The notes: generated by a model from the sequence alone, not told the origin. A stretch of 5,893 bases of DNA from Alphaproteobacteria bacterium (GCA_005884465.1 VAZH01000307.1:1-5893), one strand, 5' to 3'; numbered from the stretch's first letter, positions 1 through 5,893 are shown. Numbers and translations are program-made.

Positions 1-2124
1 ATGACCGGGCCTGCCGCGCGGCCGCGGCGCTCGCTCAAACACGACGACACCTTCATCGTGCTCGACAGCCATGGCGACATCGGCGCTTCGGCCGGCGGAC
101 CGGATGGCCTGTTCAACTGCGACACGCGTTATCTCGCCCGGCTCGAACTTCTTCTGGATGACCTGCAGCCGCTGCTGCTCGGCTCGAATCTGCGCGACGA
201 CAATTCCGCATTGACGGTGGACCTCACCAATCCCGACATCTATCGCGATGGCCGCATCCTATTGCAAAAGGACATGCTGCACATCGTGCGCACAATCTTT
301 CTGTGGCGCGGAACGGCCTATCAGCGGATCGGCTTACAGAACCATGGAGACCGGCCGGCGAGCTTCGATCTGACATTGCTGTTCGACAATGACTTCGCCG
401 ATCTGTTCGAAGTGCGCGGCGAAAGGCGTTCGCGCCGGGGCGTCGGCTTCGGCAAGCTGCTTGGTCCCACCGATGTGATGCTCGAATACAATGGGCTCGA
501 TGGCAAATGGCGTGGCACGGCGCTGCATTTCGATCCGCGGCCGACGCGGCTTTCGGCGAATGCCGCGACTTACCATCTCGATCTGGCGCCGCGACAGGTC
601 CGTTCGGTGTTTGTTGCCGCATCCTGCAATAAGCCGGCCACGGTCAAACCCGCGCGATTCTTTCGCGGATTGCTGGCACATCGCCGCGAGACGCGCGGGT
701 TGACTGCGGGCGCCGCCAGCATCGAAACATCAAATAACATCTTCAATGAGGTGCTGTGCCAGTCGATGGCCGACCTCAATATGTTGATGACGAACACGCC
801 GCAGGGACGATATCCCTATGCGGGCATTCCCTGGTATTCGACGACATTCGGTCGCGACGGAATCATTACCGCGATGCAGATGCTGTGGATCGATCCGCGG
901 GTCGCGCGCGGCGTGCTGAAGCGACTGGCATTCTATCAGGCCAAGACATTCGATCCGCTCGCCGACGCCGAACCTGGAAAGATCCTGCATGAAATGCGCG
1001 GCGGCGAGATGGCGGCGCTGCGCGAGGTGCCGTTCGCGCAATATTACGGCAGCGTCGATGCGACGCCGCTGTTCGTGTTGCTGGCCGGCCTCTACGTCGA
1101 ACGCACCGGCGACGAAGAGACGCTCGCCGAGTTGTGGCCTTCGATCGAGGCCGCGCTGGGCTGGATCAACGGGCCAGGCGATCCCGACCGGGACGGATTC
1201 GTCGAGTACCGGCCCGCGTCCGAGCAAGGCTTGGCCAATCAAGGCTGGAAGGATTCTTACGACGCGATCTTTCACGCCGACGGCCGTTTGGCCGAGGGTC
1301 ATATCGCGCTCGCCGAAGTGCAAGGCTATGTGTATGCCGCCAGGCGGCTGGCGGCGCGTTGCGCGTCGCGGCTCGGCAACAGCCAGATGGCTGAAGAGCT
1401 GGAGATCGAGGCGCGGCAGCTCGCCGAACGTTTTGAGGAAGCGTTCTGGTGTGACGATCTCGGCACCTATGCGCTCGCGCTCGACGGCGCCAAACAGCCG
1501 TGCCGGGTGCGCACGTCGAACGCCGGGCAGCTCCTGTTCAGCGGCATGGTGCGCGAAGACCGCGCCCGCCTCGTCGCCGCCGACCTGATGCGGCCGCATT
1601 TTTTCGCGGGCTGGGGTATCCGCACCGTGGCGAGCGGCGAGGCGCGCTACAATCCGATGTCCTATCACAATGGCTCGATCTGGCCGCACGACAACGCGCT
1701 GATCGCGCTCGGCCTTGCACGCTATGGCCTCAAGCATTCTGTCGCGCATTTGTTCAAGGCCCTGTTCGACGCCGCCACCTACATGGATTTGCGGCGGCTT
1801 CCAGAACTGTTCTGCGGCTTTCGACGTGAAAGGCGACGCGGCCCGACGCTCTATCCCGTCGCCTGCGCGCCGCAGGCATGGGCGGGCGCGACGCCGTTCA
1901 CGCTGCTGGAAGCGGCCCTCGGGCTTGAATTCGACGCCCAGCGCGGCGAAATTCGTCTGCGCAACCCGCGCCTGCCGGGCTTCCTCAATGAGGTGGTGCT
2001 GCGCGATCTGCAGCTTGGCCCTTCAAGCGTCGATCTTGTCGTGCGCCGCCATGGCGACGAGGTCTCGCTGGAGGTCTTGCGTACACGCGGCCAGATCCAG
2101 GTGTCGATCGTACTGGCGCACTGA
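1..2124 (+). CDS. Amylo-alpha-1,6-glucosidase / glycogen-debranching-type glycoside hydrolase
   Basis: The 707-residue product has the two-part layout of bacterial amylo-alpha-1,6-glucosidases. A beta-rich N-terminal domain (about 10-215; GDE_N_bis type) contains RPRRSLKHDD, FNCDTRYLARLE and LLLGSNLRDDN. An (alpha/alpha)6-barrel catalytic domain follows (about 240-645), with GIPWYSTTFGRDG (275-287), DGFVEY (398-403), NQGWKDSYDA (413-422), YHNGSIWPHDNA (555-566), LPELFCGF (600-607) and CAPQAWA (622-628). By analogy with related inverting (alpha/alpha)6 hydrolases, D418 is a candidate general acid and E602 a candidate base; this is inference. The expected role is cytoplasmic hydrolysis of alpha-1,6 branches in glycogen or a similar alpha-glucoside. 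There is no GH13-type transferase half, so it is not the bifunctional eukaryotic enzyme, and it is not GlgX. There is no signal peptide. The ATG is base 1 of the window, so no ribosome site is visible. I recall relatives having extra residues before RPRR, so translation may start upstream. The family call is firm; the exact substrate is not. Confidence 0.9.
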   Translation: MTGPAARPRRSLKHDDTFIVLDSHGDIGASAGGPDGLFNCDTRYLARLELLLDDLQPLLLGSNLRDDNSALTVDLTNPDIYRDGRILLQKDMLHIVRTIFLWRGTAYQRIGLQNHGDRPASFDLTLLFDNDFADLFEVRGERRSRRGVGFGKLLGPTDVMLEYNGLDGKWRGTALHFDPRPTRLSANAATYHLDLAPRQVRSVFVAASCNKPATVKPARFFRGLLAHRRETRGLTAGAASIETSNNIFNEVLCQSMADLNMLMTNTPQGRYPYAGIPWYSTTFGRDGIITAMQMLWIDPRVARGVLKRLAFYQAKTFDPLADAEPGKILHEMRGGEMAALREVPFAQYYGSVDATPLFVLLAGLYVERTGDEETLAELWPSIEAALGWINGPGDPDRDGFVEYRPASEQGLANQGWKDSYDAIFHADGRLAEGHIALAEVQGYVYAARRLAARCASRLGNSQMAEELEIEARQLAERFEEAFWCDDLGTYALALDGAKQPCRVRTSNAGQLLFSGMVREDRARLVAADLMRPHFFAGWGIRTVASGEARYNPMSYHNGSIWPHDNALIALGLARYGLKHSVAHLFKALFDAATYMDLRRLPELFCGFRRERRRGPTLYPVACAPQAWAGATPFTLLEAALGLEFDAQRGEIRLRNPRLPGFLNEVVLRDLQLGPSSVDLVVRRHGDEVSLEVLRTRGQIQVSIVLAH

Positions 2125-2167
2125 TCTGCGCGGGAGCGCGAGACGTCGGCCGGAGAGGCTTCGAACT

Positions 2168-2195
2168 TTGATCGCGGATCCCGGGCGCGGATACC
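2168..2195 (+). promoter_or_regulatory. Weak candidate sigma70-type promoter before the PRC-barrel gene
   Basis: TTGATC (2168-2173) and GATACC (2190-2195) are separated by 16 bases. They match the TTGACA and TATAAT consensus at only four and three positions. Transcription would begin shortly before the AGGAGG at 2208. In GC-rich DNA a match this poor is expected by chance. It is listed only because the 93-bp gap (2125-2217) is the one place where a promoter for the PRC-MFS pair could sit. I see no terminator with a T-run in that gap, so read-through from the debranching-enzyme gene is equally possible. Confidence 0.15.
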
Positions 2196-2207
2196 GGTTT
2201 GCAATTC

Positions 2208-2213
2208 AGGAGG
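2208..2213 (+). promoter_or_regulatory. Shine-Dalgarno of the PRC-barrel gene
   Basis: A perfect AGGAGG lies four bases before the ATG at 2218. This is the strongest ribosome-binding site in the window and fixes the start of the PRC-barrel gene. It indicates independent, efficient translation initiation after the 93-bp gap from the debranching-enzyme gene. Confidence 0.85.
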
Positions 2214-2217
2214 CCGT

Positions 2218-2754
2218 ATGCGGGCAAGACGCCAATTCATCTGGATGGCAGTCGCTTTTGCGACATCGACGGCTGCGGCCTGGGCGCAAAATGACGCGGG
2301 TTCGCCGCAAGCCGATCCCAACTCACCGCAGCCGTCTCAACAGCAAAATACGCCTTCCCCGGCCACACCAAACCCCCCGGCGACACCGAAGGAGCCGGCG
2401 CCGCCGCCGTCGGTCACCATCATCGGCGCAAGGGATGCACATGGTGTGCTCGGCCGCGAGGTTCGCAGCGCGGCGGACGAGAACATGGGGCGCATCGTCG
2501 ACGTGATCGTCGATCGCGCCGGCATGGTGCGCGCGGCCGTCATCGATTTCGGCGGTTTTCTCGGCGTCGGCAGCCGGAAAATCGTGGTGGACTGGAACGC
2601 GCTGCATTTCGGGCGCGTTGCCAACAAGAGCGACAGCATCACGCTTGAATTGACCAAGGAGCAGGTGACGGCGGCACCCGAATACAAGGAGGATACACCG
2701 ATCGTGGTGCTTGGCGCCTCCGGCAGCCTGCAGCCGTTCCAGTACGGCCCGTAA
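2218..2754 (+). CDS. Exported PRC-barrel domain protein
   Basis: The 178-residue protein begins with a Sec signal peptide: basic n-region MRARR, hydrophobic core at about 7-21, and a likely cleavage after A-W-A at residue 23. A linker rich in P, Q, S, N and T follows (about 24-65). The PRC-barrel fold covers about 66-160, with GVLGREVRSA (76-85), the alternating strand MGRIVDVIVD (90-99), VRAAVIDFGGFLGVGSRK (104-121) and VVDWNAL (123-129). The D-x-x-G-x-[IV]-x-D-x-[IV] pattern and the G-F-L-G-[IV]-G turn are hallmarks of the short periplasmic PRC-barrel proteins common in Rhizobiales. PRC domains act as small adaptor modules; this family has no established reaction, so the partner or ligand is unknown. 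The start is supported by AGGAGG four bases upstream. The gene sits 93 bp after the debranching enzyme and 20 bp before the MFS gene, and is probably co-transcribed with the latter. Confidence 0.87.
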   Translation: MRARRQFIWMAVAFATSTAAAWAQNDAGSPQADPNSPQPSQQQNTPSPATPNPPATPKEPAPPPSVTIIGARDAHGVLGREVRSAADENMGRIVDVIVDRAGMVRAAVIDFGGFLGVGSRKIVVDWNALHFGRVANKSDSITLELTKEQVTAAPEYKEDTPIVVLGASGSLQPFQYGP

Positions 2755-2760
2755 AGATTT

Positions 2761-2767
2761 GGAGAAG
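2761..2767 (+). promoter_or_regulatory. Ribosome-binding site for the MFS gene, favouring a TTG start
   Basis: GGAGAAG lies in the 20-bp gap after the PRC-barrel stop (TAA, 2752-2754). Measured from GGAGA, the distance is 9 bases to TTG (2775) and 12 bases to the next codon, GTG (2778). Spacing therefore favours TTG, but GTG one codon later would give almost the same protein. Confidence 0.55.
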
Positions 2768-2774
2768 CAAACCG

Positions 2775-4100
2775 TTGGTGCGCTCGTCCAGACAGCAGAC
2801 TGACCCAATCGATAAGCATCGCAACGAGCCGACCAGCTGCGATGGCGATCCGGTGCGGCCGTCGCCGTCGCCGGAACCGACGACGTTCGACCGGCCGACA
2901 CCCTCGCAACAGAGTTTGCGCGGACTCGACTGGTTCATCTTTTTTCTCGCGGATGTGCAGACCGGATTCGGGCCGTTTGTCGCGGTCTATCTGACGACGC
3001 AGAAGTGGACCCAGGTCGAGATCGGTCTTGTGCTGTCGATCGGCGGCCTGATCGGCTTGATTGGACAGATGCCTGGCGGAGCCATTGTCGATGCTGCCCG
3101 CTCCGAGCGGCTGGTCGCCAGCCTTGCCGTTGCGACGATCGGCACAAGCGCGCTGGCATATGCCGCATGGCCGATCTTTCCGGTGGTGGTGGCCGCTGCG
3201 ACGCTGCACGCCGCCGCCAGCTGCGTGCTCGGTCCGGCGATTGCCGCGATCAGTCTCGGTCTGGTCGGGCCACTTGCGATCGGTGAACGGCTCGGGCGCA
3301 ATGCCCGCTTCGCCTCGCTCGGCAATGGAACAGCCGCGGCCGTCATGGGCACGGCCGGCTATCTGTTGTCCAGCCGTTCGGTATTTCTCGTCACCTTCAT
3401 CCTGGCAATTCCAACCTTGCTCGCGCTCGCGCGCATTCGAGACCGCGAAATTGACGTCGCCCAGGCGCACGGTTCGGTGCCGCGCGAGGTACCCGATGCC
3501 AAGGCAACCAGCGTTCTTAGTCTGGTGCGCCAGCGCCCCTTGCTGATCTTCGCCTCCAGCGTGCTGCTGCTGCAACTCGCCAACGCGGCGATGCTTCCCT
3601 TGATGGCGGGTGTCGTGACCACCCGATCGGCGCAATGGGCGCCGGTATTGATTGCCGCGTGCATCATCGTGCCGCAAGCCATCGTCGCGCTGATGTCTCC
3701 GTCGGTCGGACGAAAGGCGCAGCAATGGGGTCGGCGGCCGCTGCTGCTGATCGGTTTTGCCGCGCTGGCTACTCGCGGCGTGCTGTTCGCGACCGTCAGG
3801 GATCCATATCTGCTGGTTGCGGTGCAGGTGTTCGACGGCATCACCGCGGCCGTCTTCGCCGTCATGGTGCCGTTGATTGTTGCCGACGTCGCGTTCGGAA
3901 GCGGTCACTTCAATCTTGCGCAGGGTATTGTCGGCACCGCAACTGGTATCGGTGCGTCGCTTAGCACCGTGCTCGCCGGCTATGTCAGCGACAAGCTCGG
4001 CAGCAGTGTCGCTTTCATGGGGCTTGCCGGCGTTGCCGCGCTGGGCCTCGCGATGATCTGGCTTGTGATGCCGGAAACGCGGCGGACCGTGGTGACTTAA
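2775..4100 (+). CDS. Major facilitator superfamily (MFS) transporter
   Basis: The 441-residue protein has a hydrophilic, proline-rich N-terminal tail (about 1-48) followed by twelve predicted hydrophobic segments in two halves: roughly 52-73, 82-106, 113-131, 135-160, 178-198, 202-220, then 253-279, 288-310, 321-340, 344-370, 378-404 and 410-432, with a polar central loop at 221-250. MFS motif A is recognisable after helix 2 (GQMPGGAIVDAARSER, 97-112) and in degenerate form after helix 8 (GRKAQQWGRRP, 312-322). It would be an inner-membrane secondary transporter, probably a proton-coupled efflux type; the substrate cannot be read from the sequence. The start is TTG, placed by GGAGAAG upstream; alternatives are GTG at 2778 or GTG at 2853 (residue 27), which would shorten the tail. 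It follows the PRC-barrel gene by 20 bp, suggesting an operon. Its TAA overlaps the opposing glgA stop. Confidence 0.88.
   Translation: MVRSSRQQTDPIDKHRNEPTSCDGDPVRPSPSPEPTTFDRPTPSQQSLRGLDWFIFFLADVQTGFGPFVAVYLTTQKWTQVEIGLVLSIGGLIGLIGQMPGGAIVDAARSERLVASLAVATIGTSALAYAAWPIFPVVVAAATLHAAASCVLGPAIAAISLGLVGPLAIGERLGRNARFASLGNGTAAAVMGTAGYLLSSRSVFLVTFILAIPTLLALARIRDREIDVAQAHGSVPREVPDAKATSVLSLVRQRPLLIFASSVLLLQLANAAMLPLMAGVVTTRSAQWAPVLIAACIIVPQAIVALMSPSVGRKAQQWGRRPLLLIGFAALATRGVLFATVRDPYLLVAVQVFDGITAAVFAVMVPLIVADVAFGSGHFNLAQGIVGTATGIGASLSTVLAGYVSDKLGSSVAFMGLAGVAALGLAMIWLVMPETRRTVVT
4097..4100. other. Shared TTAA: overlapping stop codons of convergent genes
   Basis: The palindrome TTAA carries the TAA of the MFS gene (4098-4100, plus strand) and the TAA of glgA (4099-4097, minus strand). 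The two coding regions therefore overlap by 4 bp tail to tail and leave no intergenic space. I found no hairpin followed by a T-run near the junction on either strand. Termination must occur inside the opposing gene or be Rho-dependent. Confidence 0.9.
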
Positions 4101-5512
4101 GACGACAAAGCCTTGCGATAAAGCGCGCCGTACGAGGCTGCCGAAATGTCCCAGCTGAACGATCGCGACATCGCGCTGCGGCGCATCGAGTCGAGGCGAT
4201 CCGTCGCCATGAAGGTCGCGAACGCGCGCCGGATGCCGCCGAGAAATGATTCGGTTGAGGGTTGAGCGAACAGAAATCCGGTTTCGCCGTCGGTGATGGT
4301 TTCCGCTAAGCCGCCGGTCTGATGCCCGATCGGCAGCGATCCGAATTTCTGCGCGTACATCTGGCTCAGCCCGCATGGCTCGAACCGCGAAGGCATCAAC
4401 GTAAAATCGCTGCCGGCAAAAATCCGCCGCGCCTGTGCGCCATTGAAACCAATCGCGACCCCGATAGCATCCGGCCTGCGGCGGTGCGCATCGACCAGCG
4501 CCTGTTCGATCTCGGGCTCGCCGCTGCCGGTGACGATGATCTGGCCGCCGGCCTCGATGATCTCGTCCGCGGCGCACAGCACGAGGTCGATGCCTTTCTG
4601 ATGAACGAGGCGGGCCACCAGGCCGAAAATCGGGCCGCGCGATACCGCTAGACCGAACTGATGGCGGACGTAGTCCGAGTTCGCCCGCTTGCCTTCCCAA
4701 TCCCCCGCGCCGAACGGCTGCGCCAATTGGGCGCAGACCCGCGGATCCCAGCTTTCGTCGATCCCGTTCAATATGCCCGTCAACTGCGCGGCGTCAGAGC
4801 GACGGCGAAGCAGGCCCTCGAGTCCGCAGCCGAGTTCTGACGTCGTGATCTCCCGGGCATAGGTCTCACTGACGGTGGTCAGATGCGAAGCGTAGACGAT
4901 GCCTGCTTTGAGGAAGGACAATTTGCCGTAGAATTCGAGGCCGTCGATATGGAAGGAGTCTTCCGGCGCGCCGATCCGGCGCAGCGACTCCTTCGGAAAC
5001 AGGCCCTGATAGGCGAGGTTGTGGATCGTCAGAATGGTCGGGACCTTGGCGGCGTTCCAGGCGAGGTAGGCCGGCACGAGCGCGGCCTGCCAGTCATTGG
5101 CGTGAACCAGATCAGCTGCCCAATTGTTGTCCAGAGTGCCTGCTGCCAGCTGGGCCGCGGCCGAGGCAAATCGGCCGAAGCGCACATCGTTGTCCGGCCA
5201 GTCCCGACCCGACGCGTCGCCATACGGGTTGCCGGGCCGGTCATAAAGTTGCGGGCAGAGCAGGACGTAAACCGGCATGCCGTCCTTGGTCGCCGTGAGC
5301 CCGAGCGAGCAGGCCGGCATATCCGCGAGCGGCGCGCATTGGCCGACGATTTCGATATGCAGGAACTGTTCGACGACGTCCCGATAACCAGGAAGGATGA
5401 TCCGGACGTCGCTCCAGGAGCGTAATGCCCGGGGCAGGGCCGCCGAAACGGCTGCGAGGCCGCCTACCCGGACGAAGTCGTCCATTTCTGTCGTAACAAA
5501 CAATACTCTCAA
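4097..5512 (-). CDS. glgA: Glycogen synthase (ADP-glucose:alpha-1,4-glucan glucosyltransferase, GT5)
   Basis: This cytoplasmic enzyme elongates alpha-1,4-glucan chains from a nucleotide-activated glucose. The 471-residue length matches E. coli GlgA (477). The N-terminal Rossmann domain shows MRVLFVTTEM (1-10), LYDRPGNPYGD (89-99), VHANDWQA (136-143), TIHNLAYQG (162-170, H164 equivalent to E. coli H161), LEFYGKLSFLKAG (192-204) and TTVSETYAREI (212-222). The C-terminal domain shows NGIDESWDP (249-257), ARLVHQKG (300-307, R301 and K306 of the phosphate site), SRFEPCGLSQMY (375-386, catalytic-region E378) and TGGLAET (399-405). The usual K-T-G-G-L-A-D loop reads R-V-G-G-L-A-A (15-21), and Y355 of E. 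coli aligns with F356. The start is TTG: an in-frame TAA lies only nine codons upstream (5539-5537), no ATG or GTG intervenes, and starting later would delete the first beta strand. The family call is secure; donor preference is untested. Confidence 0.95.
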   Translation of the reverse strand: MRVLFVTTEMDDFVRVGGLAAVSAALPRALRSWSDVRIILPGYRDVVEQFLHIEIVGQCAPLADMPACSLGLTATKDGMPVYVLLCPQLYDRPGNPYGDASGRDWPDNDVRFGRFASAAAQLAAGTLDNNWAADLVHANDWQAALVPAYLAWNAAKVPTILTIHNLAYQGLFPKESLRRIGAPEDSFHIDGLEFYGKLSFLKAGIVYASHLTTVSETYAREITTSELGCGLEGLLRRRSDAAQLTGILNGIDESWDPRVCAQLAQPFGAGDWEGKRANSDYVRHQFGLAVSRGPIFGLVARLVHQKGIDLVLCAADEIIEAGGQIIVTGSGEPEIEQALVDAHRRRPDAIGVAIGFNGAQARRIFAGSDFTLMPSRFEPCGLSQMYAQKFGSLPIGHQTGGLAETITDGETGFLFAQPSTESFLGGIRRAFATFMATDRLDSMRRSAMSRSFSWDISAASYGALYRKALSS

Positions 5513-5522
5513 AAAAGCCCCC
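5512..5522 (-). promoter_or_regulatory. TTG start region of glgA with weak G-rich ribosome-binding site
   Basis: Reading the minus strand, GGGGG (5522-5518) precedes the TTG at 5512-5510 by five bases, with a T-run between and over the start. This is a poor Shine-Dalgarno. A TTG start with a weak ribosome site suggests modest translation. The upstream in-frame TAA at 5539-5537 excludes a longer protein. Confidence 0.5.
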
Positions 5523-5613
5523 GGACCCGCGCTGACTTAAGGCTATGCAAGATTGGTTCCACTTTGAACAGGAAGCCAGGAGAGGCAGCCGTCCGCGAGA
5601 TTAGGCATTGGGT

Positions 5614-5666
5614 GCCGCGGAATCGCTTCCCTGACGTGACAGCGCAATTTAGGGTCACGCCGCGGC
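5614..5666. repeat. Nested short inverted repeats between glgA and the CoA-transferase gene
   Basis: CGTGAC (5635-5640) is an exact inverted match to GTCACG (5654-5659), with a 13-base spacer. Around it, GCCGCGG (5614-5620) matches CCGCGGC (5660-5666) inverted. The two dyads do not share a centre. The site could be an operator for the CoA-transferase gene or for glgA, but arms of 6-7 bp are expected by chance in a GC-rich stretch this long. Apart from these dyads I see nothing definite in 5513-5693, and no convincing promoter on either strand. Confidence 0.2.
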
Positions 5667-5681
5667 CGAAGGCACGCAGGC

Positions 5682-5685
5682 GAGG
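5682..5685 (+). promoter_or_regulatory. Ribosome-binding site of the CoA-transferase gene
   Basis: GAGG lies eight bases before the ATG at 5694, a normal distance. A second purine-rich block, GAGGGG (5715-5720), lies three bases before an in-frame TTG (5724), so an alternative start ten codons later is possible. Confidence 0.45.
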
Positions 5686-5693
5686 TTTTCAGG

Positions 5694-5893
5694 ATGACGA
5701 TAGCTGATAGCGATGAGGGGATTTTGACAAAGAGCTTTGCGGGCCTTCGCGTGCTCGATTTTTCAACCACCATTGCCGGTCCACATTGCACCCGGATGCT
5801 TGCCGACATGGGAGCGGAGGTCATCAAGGTAGAGTCGGTCGAAGGCGAGACCATGCGAACGCGTCCGCCGGTTCGCAACGGCTTCTCCGCCGC
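5694..5893 (+). CDS. CaiB/BaiF family CoA-transferase (formyl-CoA transferase type III), N-terminal fragment
   Basis: Only the first 66 codons are present; the reading frame runs off the window without a stop. The fragment carries the family's N-terminal signature: FAGLRVLDFS (15-24), AGPHCTRMLADMGAEVIKVE (28-47), then G-E-T-M-R (51-55). It corresponds to the usual G-x-R-V-L-D-[FL]-[ST] ... AGP ... LADxGAEVIKVE of family III CoA-transferases. These enzymes move CoA between carboxylic acids through an aspartyl-CoA thioester; the catalytic aspartate lies beyond the window. The acid substrate cannot be told. The ATG at 5694 has GAGG upstream. A TTG start at 5724 would give a protein beginning directly at T-K-S-F-A-G-L-R, also normal for the family. 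The gene is divergent from glgA and separated by 181 bp, so it probably begins a separate transcription unit. Confidence 0.88.
   Translation, partial: MTIADSDEGILTKSFAGLRVLDFSTTIAGPHCTRMLADMGAEVIKVESVEGETMRTRPPVRNGFSA

Noticed and set aside
730..1749. 339-codon minus-strand open frame antisense to the debranching enzyme
   Set aside because: No recognisable fold and Arg/His/Ala-rich composition; it lies wholly within a well-supported catalytic domain on the other strand.
2171..2193. CGCG-flanked GGATCCCGGG cluster in the spacer after the debranching enzyme, considered as a terminator
   Set aside because: There is no adequate stem-loop and no T-run after it; it is a chance cluster of short palindromes in GC-rich DNA.
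1715..2506. 263-codon plus-strand open frame crossing the end of the debranching-enzyme gene, the spacer and the start of the PRC-barrel gene
   Set aside because: Arg/Ser/Cys-rich translation typical of an off-frame read; both overlapped genes have clear domains, and the PRC gene has its own strong ribosome site.
2337..4700. Very long open frame (787 codons) on the minus strand, spanning the PRC-barrel and MFS genes and part of glgA
   Set aside because: Its translation is rich in Arg, Gln, His and Gly with no recognisable domain, while the frames it opposes encode clear family proteins. This is the usual antisense shadow of GC-rich genes with biased third positions.
4883..5425. 180-codon plus-strand open frame opposite glgA
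   Set aside because: It lies entirely within conserved GlgA coding sequence and has no domain of its own.
5510..5545. AGCC...GGCT followed by a T-run on the minus strand just before glgA, looking like a terminator or attenuator
   Set aside because: The stem is only 4 bp with a loop of more than 20 bases, and the T-run overlaps the glgA start; too weak to be an intrinsic terminator.
5540..5560. GGAAC on the minus strand upstream of glgA (5560-5556), resembling the -35 element of alphaproteobacterial EcfG general-stress promoters
   Set aside because: No CGTT-type -10 element lies 16-17 bases downstream, so the promoter is not supported.
5543..5878. 111-codon minus-strand open frame across the intergenic region and the start of the CoA-transferase gene
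   Set aside because: It opposes the conserved CaiB/BaiF N-terminal signature and has no recognisable features.

Overview
This GC-rich window is densely coding. It looks like a chromosomal segment from an alphaproteobacterium, most likely Bradyrhizobium, Rhodopseudomonas or a close relative in Nitrobacteraceae. That placement is inferred from how the debranching enzyme and glycogen synthase sequences read; no database search was run.

Layout: (1) 1-2124 (+), an amylo-alpha-1,6-glucosidase / glycogen-debranching-type enzyme. (2) 2125-2217, a 93-bp spacer ending in a strong Shine-Dalgarno. (3) 2218-2754 (+), a small exported PRC-barrel protein with a proline-rich linker. (4) 2775-4100 (+), a 12-helix MFS transporter starting at TTG 20 bp after the PRC gene. 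(5) 4097-5512 (-), glycogen synthase GlgA (GT5), converging on the MFS gene so tightly that both stop codons sit in one TTAA. (6) 5513-5693, a 181-bp divergent intergenic region. (7) 5694-5893 (+), the first 66 codons of a CaiB/BaiF family CoA-transferase, cut by the window end.

The biological theme is alpha-glucan storage. GlgA extends alpha-1,4-glucan chains from a nucleotide sugar, and the debranching enzyme would remove alpha-1,6 branches or otherwise hydrolyse an alpha-glucoside. The other classical glg genes (glgB, glgC, glgP, glgX) are not in this window. The PRC-barrel and MFS genes lie between the two glucan genes and may be co-transcribed with the debranching enzyme; nothing in their sequence links them to glycogen directly. 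The CoA-transferase belongs to unrelated acyl-CoA metabolism and probably starts another transcription unit.

I see no mobile element, CRISPR array, tRNA, rRNA or prophage, and no clearly novel system. The best point for follow-up is that GlgA departs from the canonical ADP-glucose-site residues (R-V-G-G-L-A-A instead of K-T-G-G-L-A-D, and F instead of Y at a second pocket position) while the rest of the active site looks intact. Lesser points are the overlapping convergent stop codons, the use of TTG starts, and the uncertain true N terminus of the debranching enzyme.
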